Shown: piece by piece, positions 19,821 to 36,385 of the stretch
How the letters are laid out: each line of letters opens with the position of its first letter
How positions within the stretch are numbered: the first letter of the stretch is position 1
Assembly: GCA_030704615.1 (NCBI GenBank)
Contig: CM060732.1
Span: 21,948,001-22,012,000 of the forward strand
Direction: 5' to 3'
Source: Takakia lepidozioides
Taxonomy: Eukaryota > Streptophyta > Takakiopsida > Takakiales > Takakiaceae
Length of the DNA: 64,000 bases
Program-made: the position numbers and the translations under genes
Notes under the pieces: model-generated
The model's database searches: none
The model's input: the letters and a program-made list of their open reading frames with translations, nothing else
Told to the model about the DNA's origin: nothing

Positions 19821-22254
19821 AAAGGTCCAAAATCACCAGACTTCAGACATAAGTGCACAAAGGAGGTCCTTTGGATTGACAGTTGGTCGAACCCCTCTTG
19901 GGTGAAGGCAGAGCTAGCTGCCATGATACAAAGTCCAGCGCCATGTGGTAATGTAAGGACATTGTGTATGACAGGACAACTGAAAGAGGCCCTCCATATT
20001 TTGAACCACCAAGGCACTTTGGTAGACAATCATACTTATATCTGTCTCTTGCGGGAGTGCATCAACAGGCATGGCCTAGAAGAAGGAAAGCAGGTGCATG
20101 CCCACATTATCCAAAGTGGATTCAGGCCAAACATTCGTCTATTCAACACGCTTATCAACATGTATGCCAAGTGCGGGAGTGTGGTGGATGCACGCACAGT
20201 GTTTGACGAAATGCCTGAACGAAGTGTGTATACATGGACTAAAATGATAGCAGGATATGCAAAGCATGGGTGTGGTAGGGAGGCTTTCATAATCTATCAG
20301 CAAATGATACAGGATGGGTTGAGACCCAACAACGTCACATTCAGTTGCGTTCTCAGAGCATGTGGCATCCTAGGAGACCTTGGAAAGGCCAAAGAGGTCC
20401 ATGGTGACATCATCAAGGCTGAAATTACACCAGATATCATTCTGGAGACTGCCCTTGCTGATATGTATGCCAAATGCGGAAGCATGACAGATGCACGGCA
20501 AGTGTTTGACAATATGGCTCAACGAAATGTGGTCTCATGGAGTGCAATGATCGCAGGATATGCTGAGCATGGGTATGGTCCCGAGGCTTTTGAGACCTAT
20601 GAGCAAATGATACTGGAAGGGGTGATGCCCAACAAGGTTACATTCATTGCTGTTCTCAATGCGTGCACCACCATGGCATCCCTCAAAAAGGGCAAAGAGG
20701 TTCATGCTAGCATCATCAGAGCCGGGATTCTTTCCAATATCATTCTGGAGACTTCACTTGTCGACATGTACGCTAAATGTGGGAGCATGAAGGATGCGCA
20801 TCAGGTCTTTGACAATATGGCTAAGCGAGATGTGGTCTCATTTAGTGCAATGATTGCAGGATATGCTCAGCATGGGTTTGGTAGGGAGGCTTTCGAGATA
20901 TATGAGCAAATGCTCCGGGAAGGGGTGACACCCAACAAGGTCTCCTTCACTTGCATTCTCAAGGTCTGTGCCAGCTTGGCAGACCTGGAAAAGGGCAAAG
21001 AGACACATGAAGACATCAACAGAGGTGGGATTGTGCAAGATATCATTCTGCAAACTGCCCTCGTCGACATGTATGCCAAATGTGGGAGCATGAAGGATGC
21101 ACGTCAAGTGTTCGACAATATGGCTGAAAGAGACTCCGTTTCATGGAGTGCGATCATCACTGGATATGGTCAGCATGGGTGTGGTAGGGAGGCTTTCGAG
21201 ATCTATGAGGAAATGATAAAGGAAGGAGTGACGCTGGACTAAGTCACATCCATTAGCGTTCTCAGTGTGTGTGCCAGCCTGGCTGCCCTGGAAAAGGGAA
21301 ACAGATCCATGCAGACATTGTAAAACTGGAATTGTTTCAAATATAAATTTGGAGAATTCCCTTGTTTTGATGTTTCCCAAATGCGGGAGCATGAAGGATG
21401 CGCGGCAAGTGTTTGATAACATGATCGAACAAAATTTGGTGTCATGGAGTTTGATGACTGCAGGATGTTGTAAAGAGGCCTTGCAACTGCATGAACAAAT
21501 GCTAAAGGAAGGCGTGAAGCCGAACATTTTAACCTTTATATATGCTTATGTAGTATTGTGGAGCTGGTGGAGGAAGGCTGTGACTTCTTTGGTTCCGTGA
21601 GTCCAGACCATGCCCTGACTCCTACACTGAAGCATTTTGGCTGCATGGTTGACCACCTTGCTCATGCAGGGCGATTGGATGAAGCAGAGGACTTAATTAA
21701 AATTATGCCAATTGAACCAGATGCTGTGGTATTGGGGGCCTTGCTTGTTGCCTGTAGAATCCATGCCAAGGTGGAGGTGGCAGAACATGTGGCAATATCC
21801 CTTCTGAAGCAGGATCCACAAGATGCTGCAACTTACTACCAAACGGCAATGCTGCTGCTGGCAGGTGGGATGATACAGCAACTGTGAGCAATATGATGCA
21901 GGAGAGGTGTCAGAAAGGAGCTGGGGGGTGCAGCTGCGTTGAGGTGGATAACCAGGTGCTGTGCAGTTGAGGGAGGCAGGGTATGTGCCTGACACACCCT
22001 TGGTGTTGCATGACATGGAGGAACGAAAATAAACTTCTCTTAGCTACCACAGTGAGAAGCTGGCCATTGCTTTTGGGCTCATCAGCACACCCCCAGGGAT
22101 GCCTCTCCAAGTCATGAAGAATTTATACGCGGTGACTGCCACGCAGCCACCAAGTTCATCTCAAATATTGTTTGGGTGACCAAATTTTGTGCAGGGTGCC
22201 AACTGCTTTCACCATTTTCAAGATGGAGTTTGTTCTTCTGGGGATCCTTGGTGA
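19821..22254 (+). pseudogene. PDF-PPR-DYW fusion pseudogene, locus B
   Basis: After TTTTCACAG one uninterrupted frame encodes the second half of a PDF motif (GPKSPDFRHKCTKEVLWID, SNPSWVKAELA). It then runs directly, with no intron, into PPR repeats (VRTLCMTGQLKEALHIL, then triplets with MYAKCGSM and SMIAGYAEHG-type blocks). The frame ends in a TAA at 21240-21242 in place of a residue in a P motif. Beyond it the PPR, E and DYW parts continue with frameshifts (ALEKGNRSMQ for ALEKGKQIHA). A stretch equivalent to part of a triplet is shortened near 21465. The DYW end is degenerate: [14 protein letters not shown] is present but the C-terminus reads CSSGDPW. The Cys pair of the deaminase is scrambled by a frameshift. 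It is a recently dead relative of locus A. Confidence 0.85.
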
Positions 22255-25200
22255 AACAAGCAACATGCATGAAAGGCTGCATCGTTTCAATGTGAAGGTG
22301 GAAAGGCTGTCATACAACTAAAGAGTAACAATGCAAAAAATGATTTCGGTCATCAATGCGATGGATCAGTACTGCATGTTCTGTTGGCTGCCAATGGTGA
22401 TGATCGAAATTCACGTGAGACTTGCTCAGCAGCAGTAAAGTCATAGAGGAAAACCTTATTCTGGAGTCGTCATAGATTTCTCAAGGAATTGTATGCCTGC
22501 ATCTCTGGAGGCTGAGTTTTTCAGTGAAAAAGTGTTGAAGAAGGGATGTGAAAACATCAGTAGCGTGCATAGTTGAATTAGTGTGGAGCCGAGAGGTGAT
22601 CATTCAGTCTCTTATATCCATTGACAGCCATTTCTTCACATTGTCACGAGCACATTAGAAGCTTTCAAGTTGAGTTCTCTCTAATCGAATCCACCACAGA
22701 TCCAAACACCAGAGTTGAACTCACTGTTTGCAGTGCTAAATGAACAAAAAGAATGTCTTTAAAGTTCTGTATTTTGTTCAAACTGACCTCAAAATGTAAG
22801 TGTAACCCCCAGGTCTCTTCACATTTACACAAGCCAGTTTAGATTGGGCTCTGAGAACTGGTCAGTCAGCCTAAATCTTGGACTCTCCAAGTCCAAATTT
22901 GCCAGAGCCCAGAAAAAGGTCCCAAGTTGAATCCCCGTCTTTCTGTTCTTCCTCCACAGGAACGTGTCAGATCTGCCCAATGGAGGAAACACTTCTGCCC
23001 TTACTATCAAGTTGATAGTACTAATTTTGAGTATGTTGACCATGCTCAGATAACCCATATACCTGGATATACTGGATATAACCCATATAGCCCATAAACC
23101 TGGATTCCTGTTGTGGACAGTATTGTAGTTTCTGTTTTGAACATGTTTGAGCTCATGTGAAACATGTCCCAGACAGACAACATCCATCCTAAGATTAAAG
23201 ACAACAGTGCTGGTTACTTTCTTAGATTTTCCAACCGAGTTGGCTGATCTGAATGAACCCAGAAGATTGCTGAAGAAGCCCGGCATCTCGAACATCAGGA
23301 ATCACAGTGGAAGGTCTGCAGGCAAGCCAACAAAACGTGTGAAGTGTGAACATAGTCACATGAGGCTGATGAGCAAAGTCCTTGTATTGTAAAGACAGAT
23401 ACCGGACAAGTTCTTTCTCAATATCTTTTCAGCCCAGTCGTTTTCTCCTCCGGCCATCTCCATCGCTGAGCTCTATATATTGTTGGGTTCCTTCTGGACA
23501 GGCGCTTGGGTTCGGGACCACAAGGCCAATGGAATCAGTGGCACATGGGTGGACCAGTGTTCCTTCTCATGGCAGGGCTTGTCCTGGCACCACACTACAC
23601 TGTTCTTAACTTTCAGGTTCCTTTCAACAACTCAAGTCGCTATTGCAGTCTGCTTTTGTCTCTGTGCTTGTTGCCTGCCCACCTCTCTTTCTTTCACTAC
23701 TATCTTATGGCTCTGCAGATGGGCAGGCTGCATCGTTCACTGCAAAACTCTCCGCTATCTCATGGCTCATGATTTGGACAGGTGACAGGTCACTGCAGAC
23801 TAGTCTGCTAATGCCCGGACGTCTCTCTTTTGATGCCTGACTTGTCTGCGAGTCTCTATTCCAGTCTGTTTTCATACTGTTGCCTGGCGGGTGCCTGGCC
23901 CACCTCCCTCCTTATCGGTGAAAGCTGCTGCGGAGGCTGGGCCAGACAACGTAACAGCGTGACCTGCATCTTTAGCGAAATTCGTTGAGAATGTTTGCAT
24001 CAGTGGGTTCGCCTGCTCTTAATAGAATCTGAAAATAGCCTGGCAGGTCGCAACTTGTTCGAGTCATTGCGGGCTGCCATTGGTCTTAACTCTGGGTGAG
24101 TAAGATGGAAGGCCCTTACTATTACATATGTGATAGTAGAGGAGCGAGGCACGACATTTGCGTCCACAAGGCAATCAATATATATACACAATCATGTGGA
24201 ACGCATTCAGATCAAAGTATACAGATACAAATAATTTCGGATGCTTAACAACTAGTAATTCTCTACATCTACGTCGGTTGGCATCTCATCTGAAAACTCC
24301 TCCGAAATCGGAAGAATGGGAATAGAGAATGGCGGGATTGGGGCTCAGCATCGGACATCACAGTGGTAGAGGCAACAGAACACCATCGCTGGCCGTTTTC
24401 TTGCAAATAACTGTTGGTTGTTCAATCGGTGTGTGTGCTCTTTCGTGAAAAAATTAGCTTGGCAAAGCTAGAGCTCCTAGATCCCATATGTACACAACGT
24501 CGAGTTTGATGAGGCACGGAAATGTTTGTGGTCATGCAAGAAGACAATTATCCCAACCCAGTGCACATCTATACAAACGCAATTGTCGGAGGAGGGGAGC
24601 TGGAAGAGAAGAGCCAGGAGAAGACGGCGATGGAGGAGCTTGACCGTGCAACAGATGCATGAACTGAAAATCCAACAATCACTAGCATAAGCTCCTAGAA
24701 TCCTGGCTCTAAACTGTCGCCTGGATATGTTACGAGTACCAAAGCCGTGATGGAGTAGTCATAATGCACGACGGAGAGAAGAAAGATATTTCTAAAACCC
24801 ACAAGAGGCCACAAGAGGCCAGTGAGAAAGTTCGAGATAGGAGGAACTTGGAACTTGGACCTCTTTCTCTTGAGAGCGAGGAACACTGAACACGAATGGT
24901 GACCAGAATTAGAAAGACAAGCACGACCGCCCTCAAACTGTAAGGGAAATGTTCACGCAAATCAGCCCTTCCGCAATGTAGCAAGCGAGCATGGCCAATC
25001 GATCCGCCCAATTCCTACTCCCTGCACGTCTGATGCATCTCCCTGCATCTTCTCAGCAGCTTGTGCAGTCTCCTCAAACTTCAAAAGACTACCCCGTGCA
25101 GCCTTCCCAGAACTGGCTAACTTATCGCTGTTCATGAAGAAGCTGCAGCGGCAATAATGGCAATAACCCGTCATCTTGTTGTTCAGATGTCTCGGACGAG

Positions 25201-26639
25201 ACAAGAACTTGTTGGTTTGTGAACAAGTAACCAACACATTCAAACATCGTTACATTTTTGCAGTGCTCTTCTGCTGTAGGCCTGTACTAAACAGGTACGA
25301 GTGATTAGGCGCCAGGCGACAATATAAAACAGACTGGATGTATTGCATAAGATAGTCTGGAGCTGGTCCTTGTGAACTTGTACCTGTAGAACTTGTTCAG
25401 TTAAAAACCATCGTGCGTACAGTGTCCACCAGAGTCTATAGTCTCAGTAGATAAGCCTATTTAGTGGAAAGGACCCAAATTGAAACAAACATGCATGTGT
25501 ATATATTCGACTGTCTGGTGTGGATCACAACAAGGAAAAGAAAATCATAATCTGAAGCTGGGAATATCTGTCACCAAATTGCTCACAGTGTCACACATGG
25601 AATTTGGGCCCTGGCTACCTGCAAACACATGTGCGAGATCAACATGGGGCCAGTGGAATTCAAACCATGACTGGCGGCATGGTTAAGTAGGCCCATGATG
25701 AGGAGGAATGAATATAAATGGGGAATTTCAACCTCGGGAGAAGAGCGCATATTAGGCCGCAGGCTGTTGCGCGGTCAAAATTGGTGGACCCGCCTCCCTG
25801 ACATCGATAGAGACGATCCTCAAATCATTGGATTTTGATATCCTTCCCACACGGGCCAGGCGGCTTGAAGCACGCCAGCCTGCCTGCTCAGACCCTCCGT
25901 CGTTGCTGTGCAGCTGTTGAGTAAATGGAAGCTGCTACAGTCCCAGTGGTAGTTTCTGAGTTAATGCATCGATTAAGAATTGTGATAAATGTTTTCATCT
26001 CTTGTGTGTCATTGCAGTGCTTTCTTCCCAGATTTTTTCCTACGCTTTATTAAGAGGCGGACACTTCTAACGGTCACTCTCCTTCGGGACAACTTTTTGT
26101 CCCTCCTCCCAGACTCCACTCCAGTCCAGATCTCCCGTACAGCTCTATGACTGGGTGGGCCTTGGCTTGAACCTATCGGGATTTGAGCACAGCCTCCACA
26201 CCGCCACTGCCTCCAAAATCACTGGGGCTTATGTATGTACACATCTGTCCCTGACTTTGTGTATGAATGAAGTTGGAGAATGAGTTCCTGCAGCGCTTGC
26301 ATAAAGGAAGATCTGGGTTGATTAACTTTGTCTGGCTTCTCATCATCGACAGCAGTACGGTGGCCACCTATGATGGGCGAAGCTTCCAACGACGTTTGTC
26401 ATGAGAGAGAATGCCCTTGCGCTCTTGTTGTGGATTCCTGAGGAGAGAAGACCAAGAGTTGGTCTACTTGGGATCCCTACACAAGTTGGGACTCTTGACT
26501 CTTCCCTCTCCAAGCAAATCCAAAACTTTTTAGAGCTTTTAGAAAGGTGTGGACAAGAGCTTGTTTTAGAGTCCATCATTGACAAATATTTTCAAATCAA
26601 TCTATCATTCTCTTTCAAAGTAACCTGGGTATGAGGAAG
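22255..26639. other. Intergenic DNA without supportable genes
   Basis: Both strands have only short frames without domains. One minus-strand frame (24962-25243) has a peptide YCHYCRCSFF that could be an exon scrap, but nothing supports it further. Confidence 0.4.
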
Positions 26640-26800
26640 CCCCCACTAGCCCAAAGGTGGCTCTTATATAGTAACTCCAGCTCTGGCCAGCGTCTTCTCT
26701 CCCTCTGCCACAATGGAAAGGGTTGCAAGATTTGAACCCAGAATCACTTGGGCGGCACTCAGTACACTATCCAACCAAGCTAGTACCGTCTAGTGACAAT
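26640..26800 (-). mobile_element. tRNA-derived SINE, family II
   Basis: On the minus strand the head reads TAGCTTGGTTGGATAGTG (box A-like) and GGTTCAAATCTTGCAACC (box B-like). It belongs with 27395-27600, 29515-29665 and 36185-36385. Confidence 0.6.
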
Positions 26801-27394
26801 GTTTTCATACATGTTTCAATTTAACAGCCGATTCTAAGAATATTTGTAACAGATTTTTATTCAAATTTACAAGATATTGACATATTTTTTGTAATAATCT
26901 CAAATTGGATGGCTCTTATAGCTGGAGAGACGTCTAACAAAGAAAGCTGCACTAATGTGGATGCTCTATGCAGATTATAATTTAAACAAATAATAATAAT
27001 AATAATGCTTAGATTCAATCGTCGGAATATGAGAGCTAATCTGAATCGTTGAAACGTTGAGATGTGATGGTATTTGTGGAGGTAAAATGAGCCTGGGAAG
27101 TTGGTGTCTATAAATGGTGATGTCAGCCTGCCCATGACCCATTTTATGACCGAGGGTGCTTTCAATGGTTGATGAGACAAAGTCAAGCAAGGTTGAATGC
27201 TCGGGCGTCGAGCCATCACCGCGTCACCCATGTCCCATTCCCCCTGCCCGGAGGCTGCAGTACATGATTATGTAATTGTCACTGGCATGGATCATTGCAT
27301 GGTCATGTCCCCCATGGCATGGAGTAGCATCCATGTCTATCTTCTACATCTTCTACACATCACACCTGAGTCTGCATGCCGAAATTGAATCCAC

Positions 27395-27600
27395 CAATCG
27401 GTAGTTTAGTTGGATAGGGAAGGGAGTGCCACCCAGGTGATGTTGTGTTCAAAACCCGCGCCTACCTAGTTGTGGGTCGTATGTTCTTCTCCCACCTACC
27501 ATTGGGTGGCGGCATGTGAGTCTCGTGCTCATGGCGAGGTTACTTTGAAAGAGGTTTCCTCTCAAATTAACCCCTAAAGGACAATGCGACCGTCGTAGCG
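27395..27600 (+). mobile_element. tRNA-derived SINE, family II
   Basis: Box A-like TAGTTTAGTTGGATAGGG and box B-like TGTTCAAAACCC are followed by a body with GGCGAGGTTACTTTGAAAG and AGGTTTCCTCTC, shared with the inverse copy at 29515-29665. Confidence 0.6.
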
Positions 27601-29514
27601 ATGGATGGAGGTGGGCCCCAAAGCAAAGTTCTAGCTTACGTTGTCAGCTATTGAATGCACTAAACACCGTGCCATTTGGATTAATGACTTCACTTCACTA
27701 CTGACCCATCACTTCACTCAATTTGCTTACCATGCCCATGGGAACATGACCCATGCCGGTGACATGCCTCTAGTTTCTTGATCATGTATTGCGGTGACTG
27801 CGCAGTCCAGCGCGGTGAAGGGTGGGTGACGGGTCGTCAGAGCATTCAACTCCCCGGCTAAAAAATATTGCTGGGCCAAAGTCAAGTAGGAAGTGCGATG
27901 AAAGAATCGATCAAGATATGACTGTCTCACAGGGTCGAAGTTGTGCCAAGTGGTGAGCAGCTGACAGACGGATCCCATCAAAAATATTCTCGTCACTTCT
28001 GCAGATGGTCTCACACCTATGACGCCCACACTCGTGTCGGCCACCATGGATTCACCTTGGCTCTCAGGCATCACCGGTAGGATTTAGTATCTAATCCACC
28101 CACCACCCATTCCGTGGGTGGGGGGAGGCTTTGGAGCTGCAAGCAATCCTCGCTATAGATTATATCACGGATTGTTGAGAGCGGCGCGACAGTAGTGGTG
28201 GAAGTTTCAACTGTAGAGTCTGTTTGAGGAGGCAGTGGGTGAGAAATACTTGTACATCATTTGCCGGCCCCTACAAGATGGGCGCAAAACCTGCCAAATC
28301 TTATTAGCTGCATGTGGACAGAGGTTTCAGCTTGCTGACTGATTATGCTTAGGTGGTGCAAAGGTTCCTTCAACCCAGATCTGAGCGTATCATCGTCTTT
28401 GCTCAAGTAGTAGGCTCACAGAAACCCTGGAACAATTCACCAGGCTGGCACTGGTGTAAGAGAGTCTGCTAGCTGCCAAACTTAGTATGGTTACGCAGCT
28501 GCTCTCACATGCTGCAGCCCTGTCGACCTTGTCGGGTTCGAGCTCTGGGCTAGTATGTTCTTAGATACATAGGCTATGTTCGCAGGGTCCACCCAAACTT
28601 GTGCGGAGATATGGCGCCGCTAGGGAGAGGCGGCGCGCAAAAGGATACAGTAAAGGACCATCAAAGTTGATATGTGCAGCACGCGTGCGCCACATCGCAA
28701 GGCCCACTATAATCAAAGCAACACGCTAGATGCTGCTCGTGCCGGCTCTCCATCATCGTCTTCCTCGTCACGGCCACTTTGCAGCACAGCACCGCACTGC
28801 ACAGCACAACCCACCTCCAGAATCTGCTCTCCCTTGCAGTACCTACCACCTGCCTCTCAGGCTGCAGTACCCAGAACATTCTCCTTTCCCTTACATTTCT
28901 TACATATTTTCCAGAACTACAGCTTTTATTACACAACTAGTTGTTTATGTTCAAGGTACAGGCTAATAAAGGGCTTGCCCATTATTGTGACGTAACTATA
29001 GCCTCAAGGCGGCGATCACATAGCTCTGTGTTTTATTATCCGTGGCGGATTTCCTGTGGGTGCATCAACATGAGTTCATCATCATCTACTTACTACTGGG
29101 ACCACAAAAAGGTTGAGAACAACATCGTGGAAAACAGAAGTACGGTGCATGAAGCAGACAATGCGTAACAAAAAAATGTGTCTTAGAAGAAGGAACCAAC
29201 AAGTACCCCGGATTTGCTGCCCTACTTGTTTTACCAGAAAACCCTTTTTTTCCAAACACAGCCTGCTGTTCTTCCTTCTGACAAAACTGATCAAAATTCC
29301 GTGTTTCTGACATAATGTTGATTAAAAATACTAGCTTTGAAGGGGTCAATCTGGGCAACTGAAGCTGACTACAGCGATGATGGGTCCATAGATGTGAAAT
29401 AATAGTTGAGGAGACTAGCACTTCAACTCAATGAATGATACTGTTTTTTTAGCAAAAAAAGAAAAAAAAGGAAAACACCTGGGAGCGACAGCTCACAAAT
29501 CAGGCCCCTTAATT

Positions 29515-29665
29515 ATAGTGAGAGGAAAAAATAACCTCTTTCAAGAGTAACCTCGCCTTGAAGGCTTTCACATGGGAGCCATCAAGGTAGCAGGATTTGA
29601 CCCCAGAATAATCTGGGTGGCACCGATCGCACTATCCAACTGAGCTACCGACAGTTGGTATAGAA
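29515..29665 (-). mobile_element. tRNA-derived SINE, family II
   Basis: The minus strand reads GTAGCTCAGTTGGATAGTGC (a near-perfect tRNA box A) and GGGGTCAAATCCTGC (box B), then GGCGAGGTTACTCTTGAAAG and AGGTTATTTTTTCC. It resembles an intact tRNA gene but extends about 80 bp into the shared SINE body, so it is not annotated as a tRNA gene. Confidence 0.65.
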
Positions 29666-30823
29666 CTATTTGTCTACTATTAATCAAATACAGGGAATGG
29701 GGTTTTTTAATCTTTTCCCCTCTTATATAAAATTTGAGGGCCACTATAGTCCCCTCCATCCCAGAGTGACCTCTCACACTCACTCACATAATACAAACAA
29801 TTTTCCACTCATTTGCACATTTAATTGAGCTGATATGAGGGCCCAAGGTTACATCTGCTACATAAACCATCTTTAAGATACAAGTGTATATGGAGCATAT
29901 GACCTGGCGTATCCGGCTTATCCCAACAAAATGTGTTACAAGCCAACAGTCTGAGTATTCTGGATGATAGAGGAATCGAGTGCACCGATAGCACACGTAA
30001 TCGTCTAATCATCCCTTGCCAAGTGCAAAAAGCTTAGTTTGATACAAGGGGTACACGTAGAAAGCTTTTTGGATGGTAGCTTGAGACAATCCCAACAAGT
30101 CGCAATTGTCCACGACTTGGTCTTTTTCCGGTCTTGACTCGGATTCGGATGTTTAATATTCATTTCATAATGTCGGACCGGAACAATTCCATCTTACAGC
30201 AATGATGAATAGCGTTGTGATAAAATCGACCGGATGCGAAAATATGAGTTTCTTTTTTCCGAACCATGACTGTCATTTAGGCCTGGGCCCAAGAAGCCAA
30301 AAAAAAGGGGGTGAAGACAAGTAAACGAGTGCAGTATGTAAGTACCGTATCATGAAAGGAGAAAAAGAAGAAAAAAATAGGTGCCAGGTTGGGCAATAAT
30401 ACAAAAATGACAAGCAGGCTGGGCTCTGTACTGGGTACCTCGTTGCAGCAGCAGCAGCAGTCTGCAGGCAGCTACAAAAGTGTGGCCGCCATGCCATAAG
30501 CAGAAGGCAGTGTGCGGAGGGCAGGAAGTTGGGGGATGATGCAGAGTCCAGATGACTACGAAAGTTTGCAGGCGAGTATAAAGACGAGGAGAGTGACGAT
30601 GCAGCACGGCAGCAATCCCAACACGAGCTCTGCCCATGCAGACCTAGATGTGTTTGAGTGAAGCTTTTACCCTACCTAGCGCCCGTGGCGGCCGGTGCAA
30701 ATCTGTGCTGCTGTGAAGAGGAACCCAGAACGAGGACAATGAAGAGGGCAGAGATGGTACAAAGCCCTGTCAGCATGGCCGCCTGGCCCCAGCACCTTGC
30801 GCTATTTGACATGCCGATATACC

Positions 30824-30830
30824 TATAAAT
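30824..30830 (+). promoter_or_regulatory. Possible TATA box of the alliinase-type gene
   Basis: TATAAAT precedes a pyrimidine-rich tract (about 30860-30920 and 31260-31290) and lies about 770 bp before the start codon. It would imply a long 5' leader; an intron in the leader is possible. Confidence 0.35.
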
Positions 30831-31597
30831 TACAACACGTGGCCGCTTTACGGATTCAGAAAATACCTTTCATTCTCTCTCGGGCCGACCTTCTCCCGGT
30901 TCTTCTCCCTCCCTCCAGAGTATACGTACCTCTTCCGTTCTCATAATTCGGTGGACCCTTCACAAGTGTATGTGACTAGCCCCGAGTTCTCCCGAGCTCT
31001 ATCTCTCTGGACTTTTGTCCTTTGTGTGTCTGAATAGAGAGCGTCTTTCTCTAGTGTGCTGATGTGTGTTCTTGGTCACCCATATCTCTTCAGTGTCCTT
31101 GTTGGGTTACTGGTGTGCCCGAACCGACATCTGCCTTCACCCTCTCGTTGTGTACCGACAGAGGTCTCTCGCTCAGAAATAGGCCTGGCACTTTTACCTT
31201 CGAAGTTAGTCTTTTTTCTTGTAGAGATGTAGGGTCACCAACCTGCAAGCGTCAGGCGCACTCTCTCTCTCTCCCTCCCTCTTTCTGCTTTTGATGTGGC
31301 AGCCCCTCTACCTCTATTCCTTCTAGTCTCATGTCCCGAGAGAAATGTCCTGGTCTAGCTTATCAATTAGGTTCAACTTCTCTGCATCTCGCTTGATTAA
31401 ATCTAGGGAGGCTTGCAACAGCTCAAAGGCCCTCTTGACAGCATCTGACCTACATAGACCGCAACCAGCACCTCGATTGCCAACAAGGAGCCTGATGGAG
31501 TGCAGATCGAAAACCTTTTAAAGCGTAGATGTAACCTTCATCAGGCATAGGCTGGACAGTTCAGCAGAGTTGTTTGCAGATTCCAGACGGCTTGGAC

Positions 31598-34551
<2,954 letters not shown>

Positions 34552-34999
34552 CGTACGCATCTCTCCACCGGGCTTGGACATGGTTTCACATCAAGGGGAA
34601 ATTTTAGCCATCCCGCCTGCTTTGCAAAGTTTGAATCAACCCCAAGTTTAAGATGGTCATTTGAAAGATATTCATTCTCATGATCAATACCCGAGTTTGA
34701 GATGGTTTCTGAACACACCCATTTCTCTCCTCACTCTTCGAAGTTCTTGGTCCACACACATAACGCAGGGTGGTACTCAATTGTATCAACAGTAGCCTCA
34801 CAACCCAGACGTACAAGCTCGTCACAGTCTGGTTTTGATGTTTTGTCCAAAAGACAAGATTCTCTTGAAAAGGATGATTATGTTCATACAAACTTGAACA
34901 TTTTGTGCAATTAGAATTTATAATGTGAAATTTTAGGTTTTTTCAAAATATTATTTCATATAAGTTCTTTCCTTATTGTTCTCCGTTTTTCCTAAAAAC

Positions 35000-35539
35000 G
35001 GAAGATAATAAAAATAATGTAAGAACTTAACTCACAGGGCTATCTCTGACAGGGTACGCTGGTTTCTGGCATGTCAAATCTTCCCCACCCTCGCTTGAGA
35101 GTGACATGGAACTGAAGGAGTGTAAACTCCAGTCGGGGTTACACGACGACGTGTGTAACTCCACTTGGGGTCACAATGGGTTACACAATGAGGTGTGTTA
35201 ACTCCACTCGGTGTCGGCTACACTTGGTCTCAAAATTTGACTGTCCAAAGGTGGCTAAGTATAAAATGGACTAACTATAGTTATATGAGAAACCAGGGTT
35301 ACACGGATTGGAATATACTAATACCCAGATTACACTCCATCAAGAGTCGAACCTGGAACGTCGTTGCCTGCAATGCCTCCACCTTAACATCACGCTATCT
35401 ACAGGATGAAACCCACTTGGATTCTTAAGTACTTAATAGTGAAAACGAGGTAAGAGGGGCTGAGCCCGGCTGCCGGAATCCGGCAAAAGTACCGTCAGAT
35501 TGCATGCATCCATTAAATCTTATATTATTCCTATTGTCC
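35000..35539. mobile_element. MITE-like element, copy 1
   Basis: The left end GGAAGATAATAAAAATAATG is mirrored by the right end reading TATTATTCCTATTGTCC, giving imperfect terminal inverted repeats of roughly 25 bp. The inside contains repeated TTACACGACGAGGTGTGTAA-like motifs. No transposase is present. Copy 2 follows 33 bp later in the same orientation. Confidence 0.6.
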
Positions 35540-35572
35540 TAAAGGCAACAAAGATCTTTCAAGAAAAGTCAT

Positions 35573-36161
35573 GGAAGATAATAGGAATAATGTAAGAACT
35601 TAATGCACTCGTGCACAACAGGATGGTACGCCGGTTTTTGGCATGTCAAATCTTCCCCACCCTCTGTTGATAGTGACATGGAACTAAAGGAGGATAAACT
35701 CCATTCCGGGTTATAGTGAGTTACACGACGAGGTGTGTAACTCTACTCGGGGTTACACGACGAGGTGTGTAATTCCAATCGGAGTTACACGGAATTGAGT
35801 GTAACTCCACTCGATGTAACTCACACTTGGTCTCGAAATTTGACCGAGTATAGAATGGACAAACCAGAGCTACATGAGAGGACAAGGGAGACCGGCAGTA
35901 TTACACCGGATGGAATACTACAAGAATATCCTATCAAGAATCGAACCCGAAACCTCGCCACCTACAATGCTATCACCTTACCAGCACGCCTCTCACCACA
36001 GCTTGAAACCCACTTGGATTCTTGAGTATTTACTAGTGAAACCGAGGTAAGAGGGGGTGGGGAGGATTTGACAGGGGCCCGGCGGAGGAGCCCAGGCTGC
36101 CGGAATCCTGCCAAAGTACCGTCAGATCGCACGTGTTCTTACATTATTCCTATCGTCTTCC
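35573..36161. mobile_element. MITE-like element, copy 2
   Basis: The left end GGAAGATAATAGGAATAATG and right end CATTATTCCTATCGTCTTCC are near-perfect inverted repeats. Internal sequence (TGGCATGTCAAATCTTCCCC, GCCAAAGTACCGTCAGAT) matches copy 1. A (TA)n run (36162-36183) abuts the right end, so TA is a likely target. Confidence 0.7.
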
Positions 36162-36184
36162 TATATATATATATATATATATAT

Positions 36185-36385
36185 TCAAAAGAGAATCTTG
36201 AAAGGAGAATATAACTTCCTTCTTAGTGACCTCGCCATCCTTAAGACAAGGCTCGAGGGACGCTGCCCAAAGCTGGGGGAGAAGATCGCACCACACCTGA
36301 CAAGGTAGCAGGATTTGAACCTAGAATCTAGGTTATTGTAGGTTGATTGCCTAAGCTCTCCAACCGAGTAATTGTGGTAAACACA
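36185..36385 (-). mobile_element. tRNA-derived SINE, family II
   Basis: The minus strand has TTACTCGGTTGGAGAGC (box A-like) and AGGTTCAAATCCTGCTACC (box B-like). It is adjacent to MITE copy 2. 36386-36950 contains no gene; 36840-36945 is built from diverged GGAATTGAATATAATGGA units, also seen at 44440-44575. Confidence 0.55.

Noticed and set aside
24962-25243. Possible cysteine-rich exon (YCHYCRCSFF)
   Set aside because: Single short frame, no splice context or homologue that I can recall.
26343-26634. Overlapping ~80-codon frames on both strands
   Set aside because: No domain, and adjacent to a SINE; considered chance.
29565-29660. tRNA gene on the minus strand
   Set aside because: The boxes are good, but the sequence continues into a body shared with other SINE copies.
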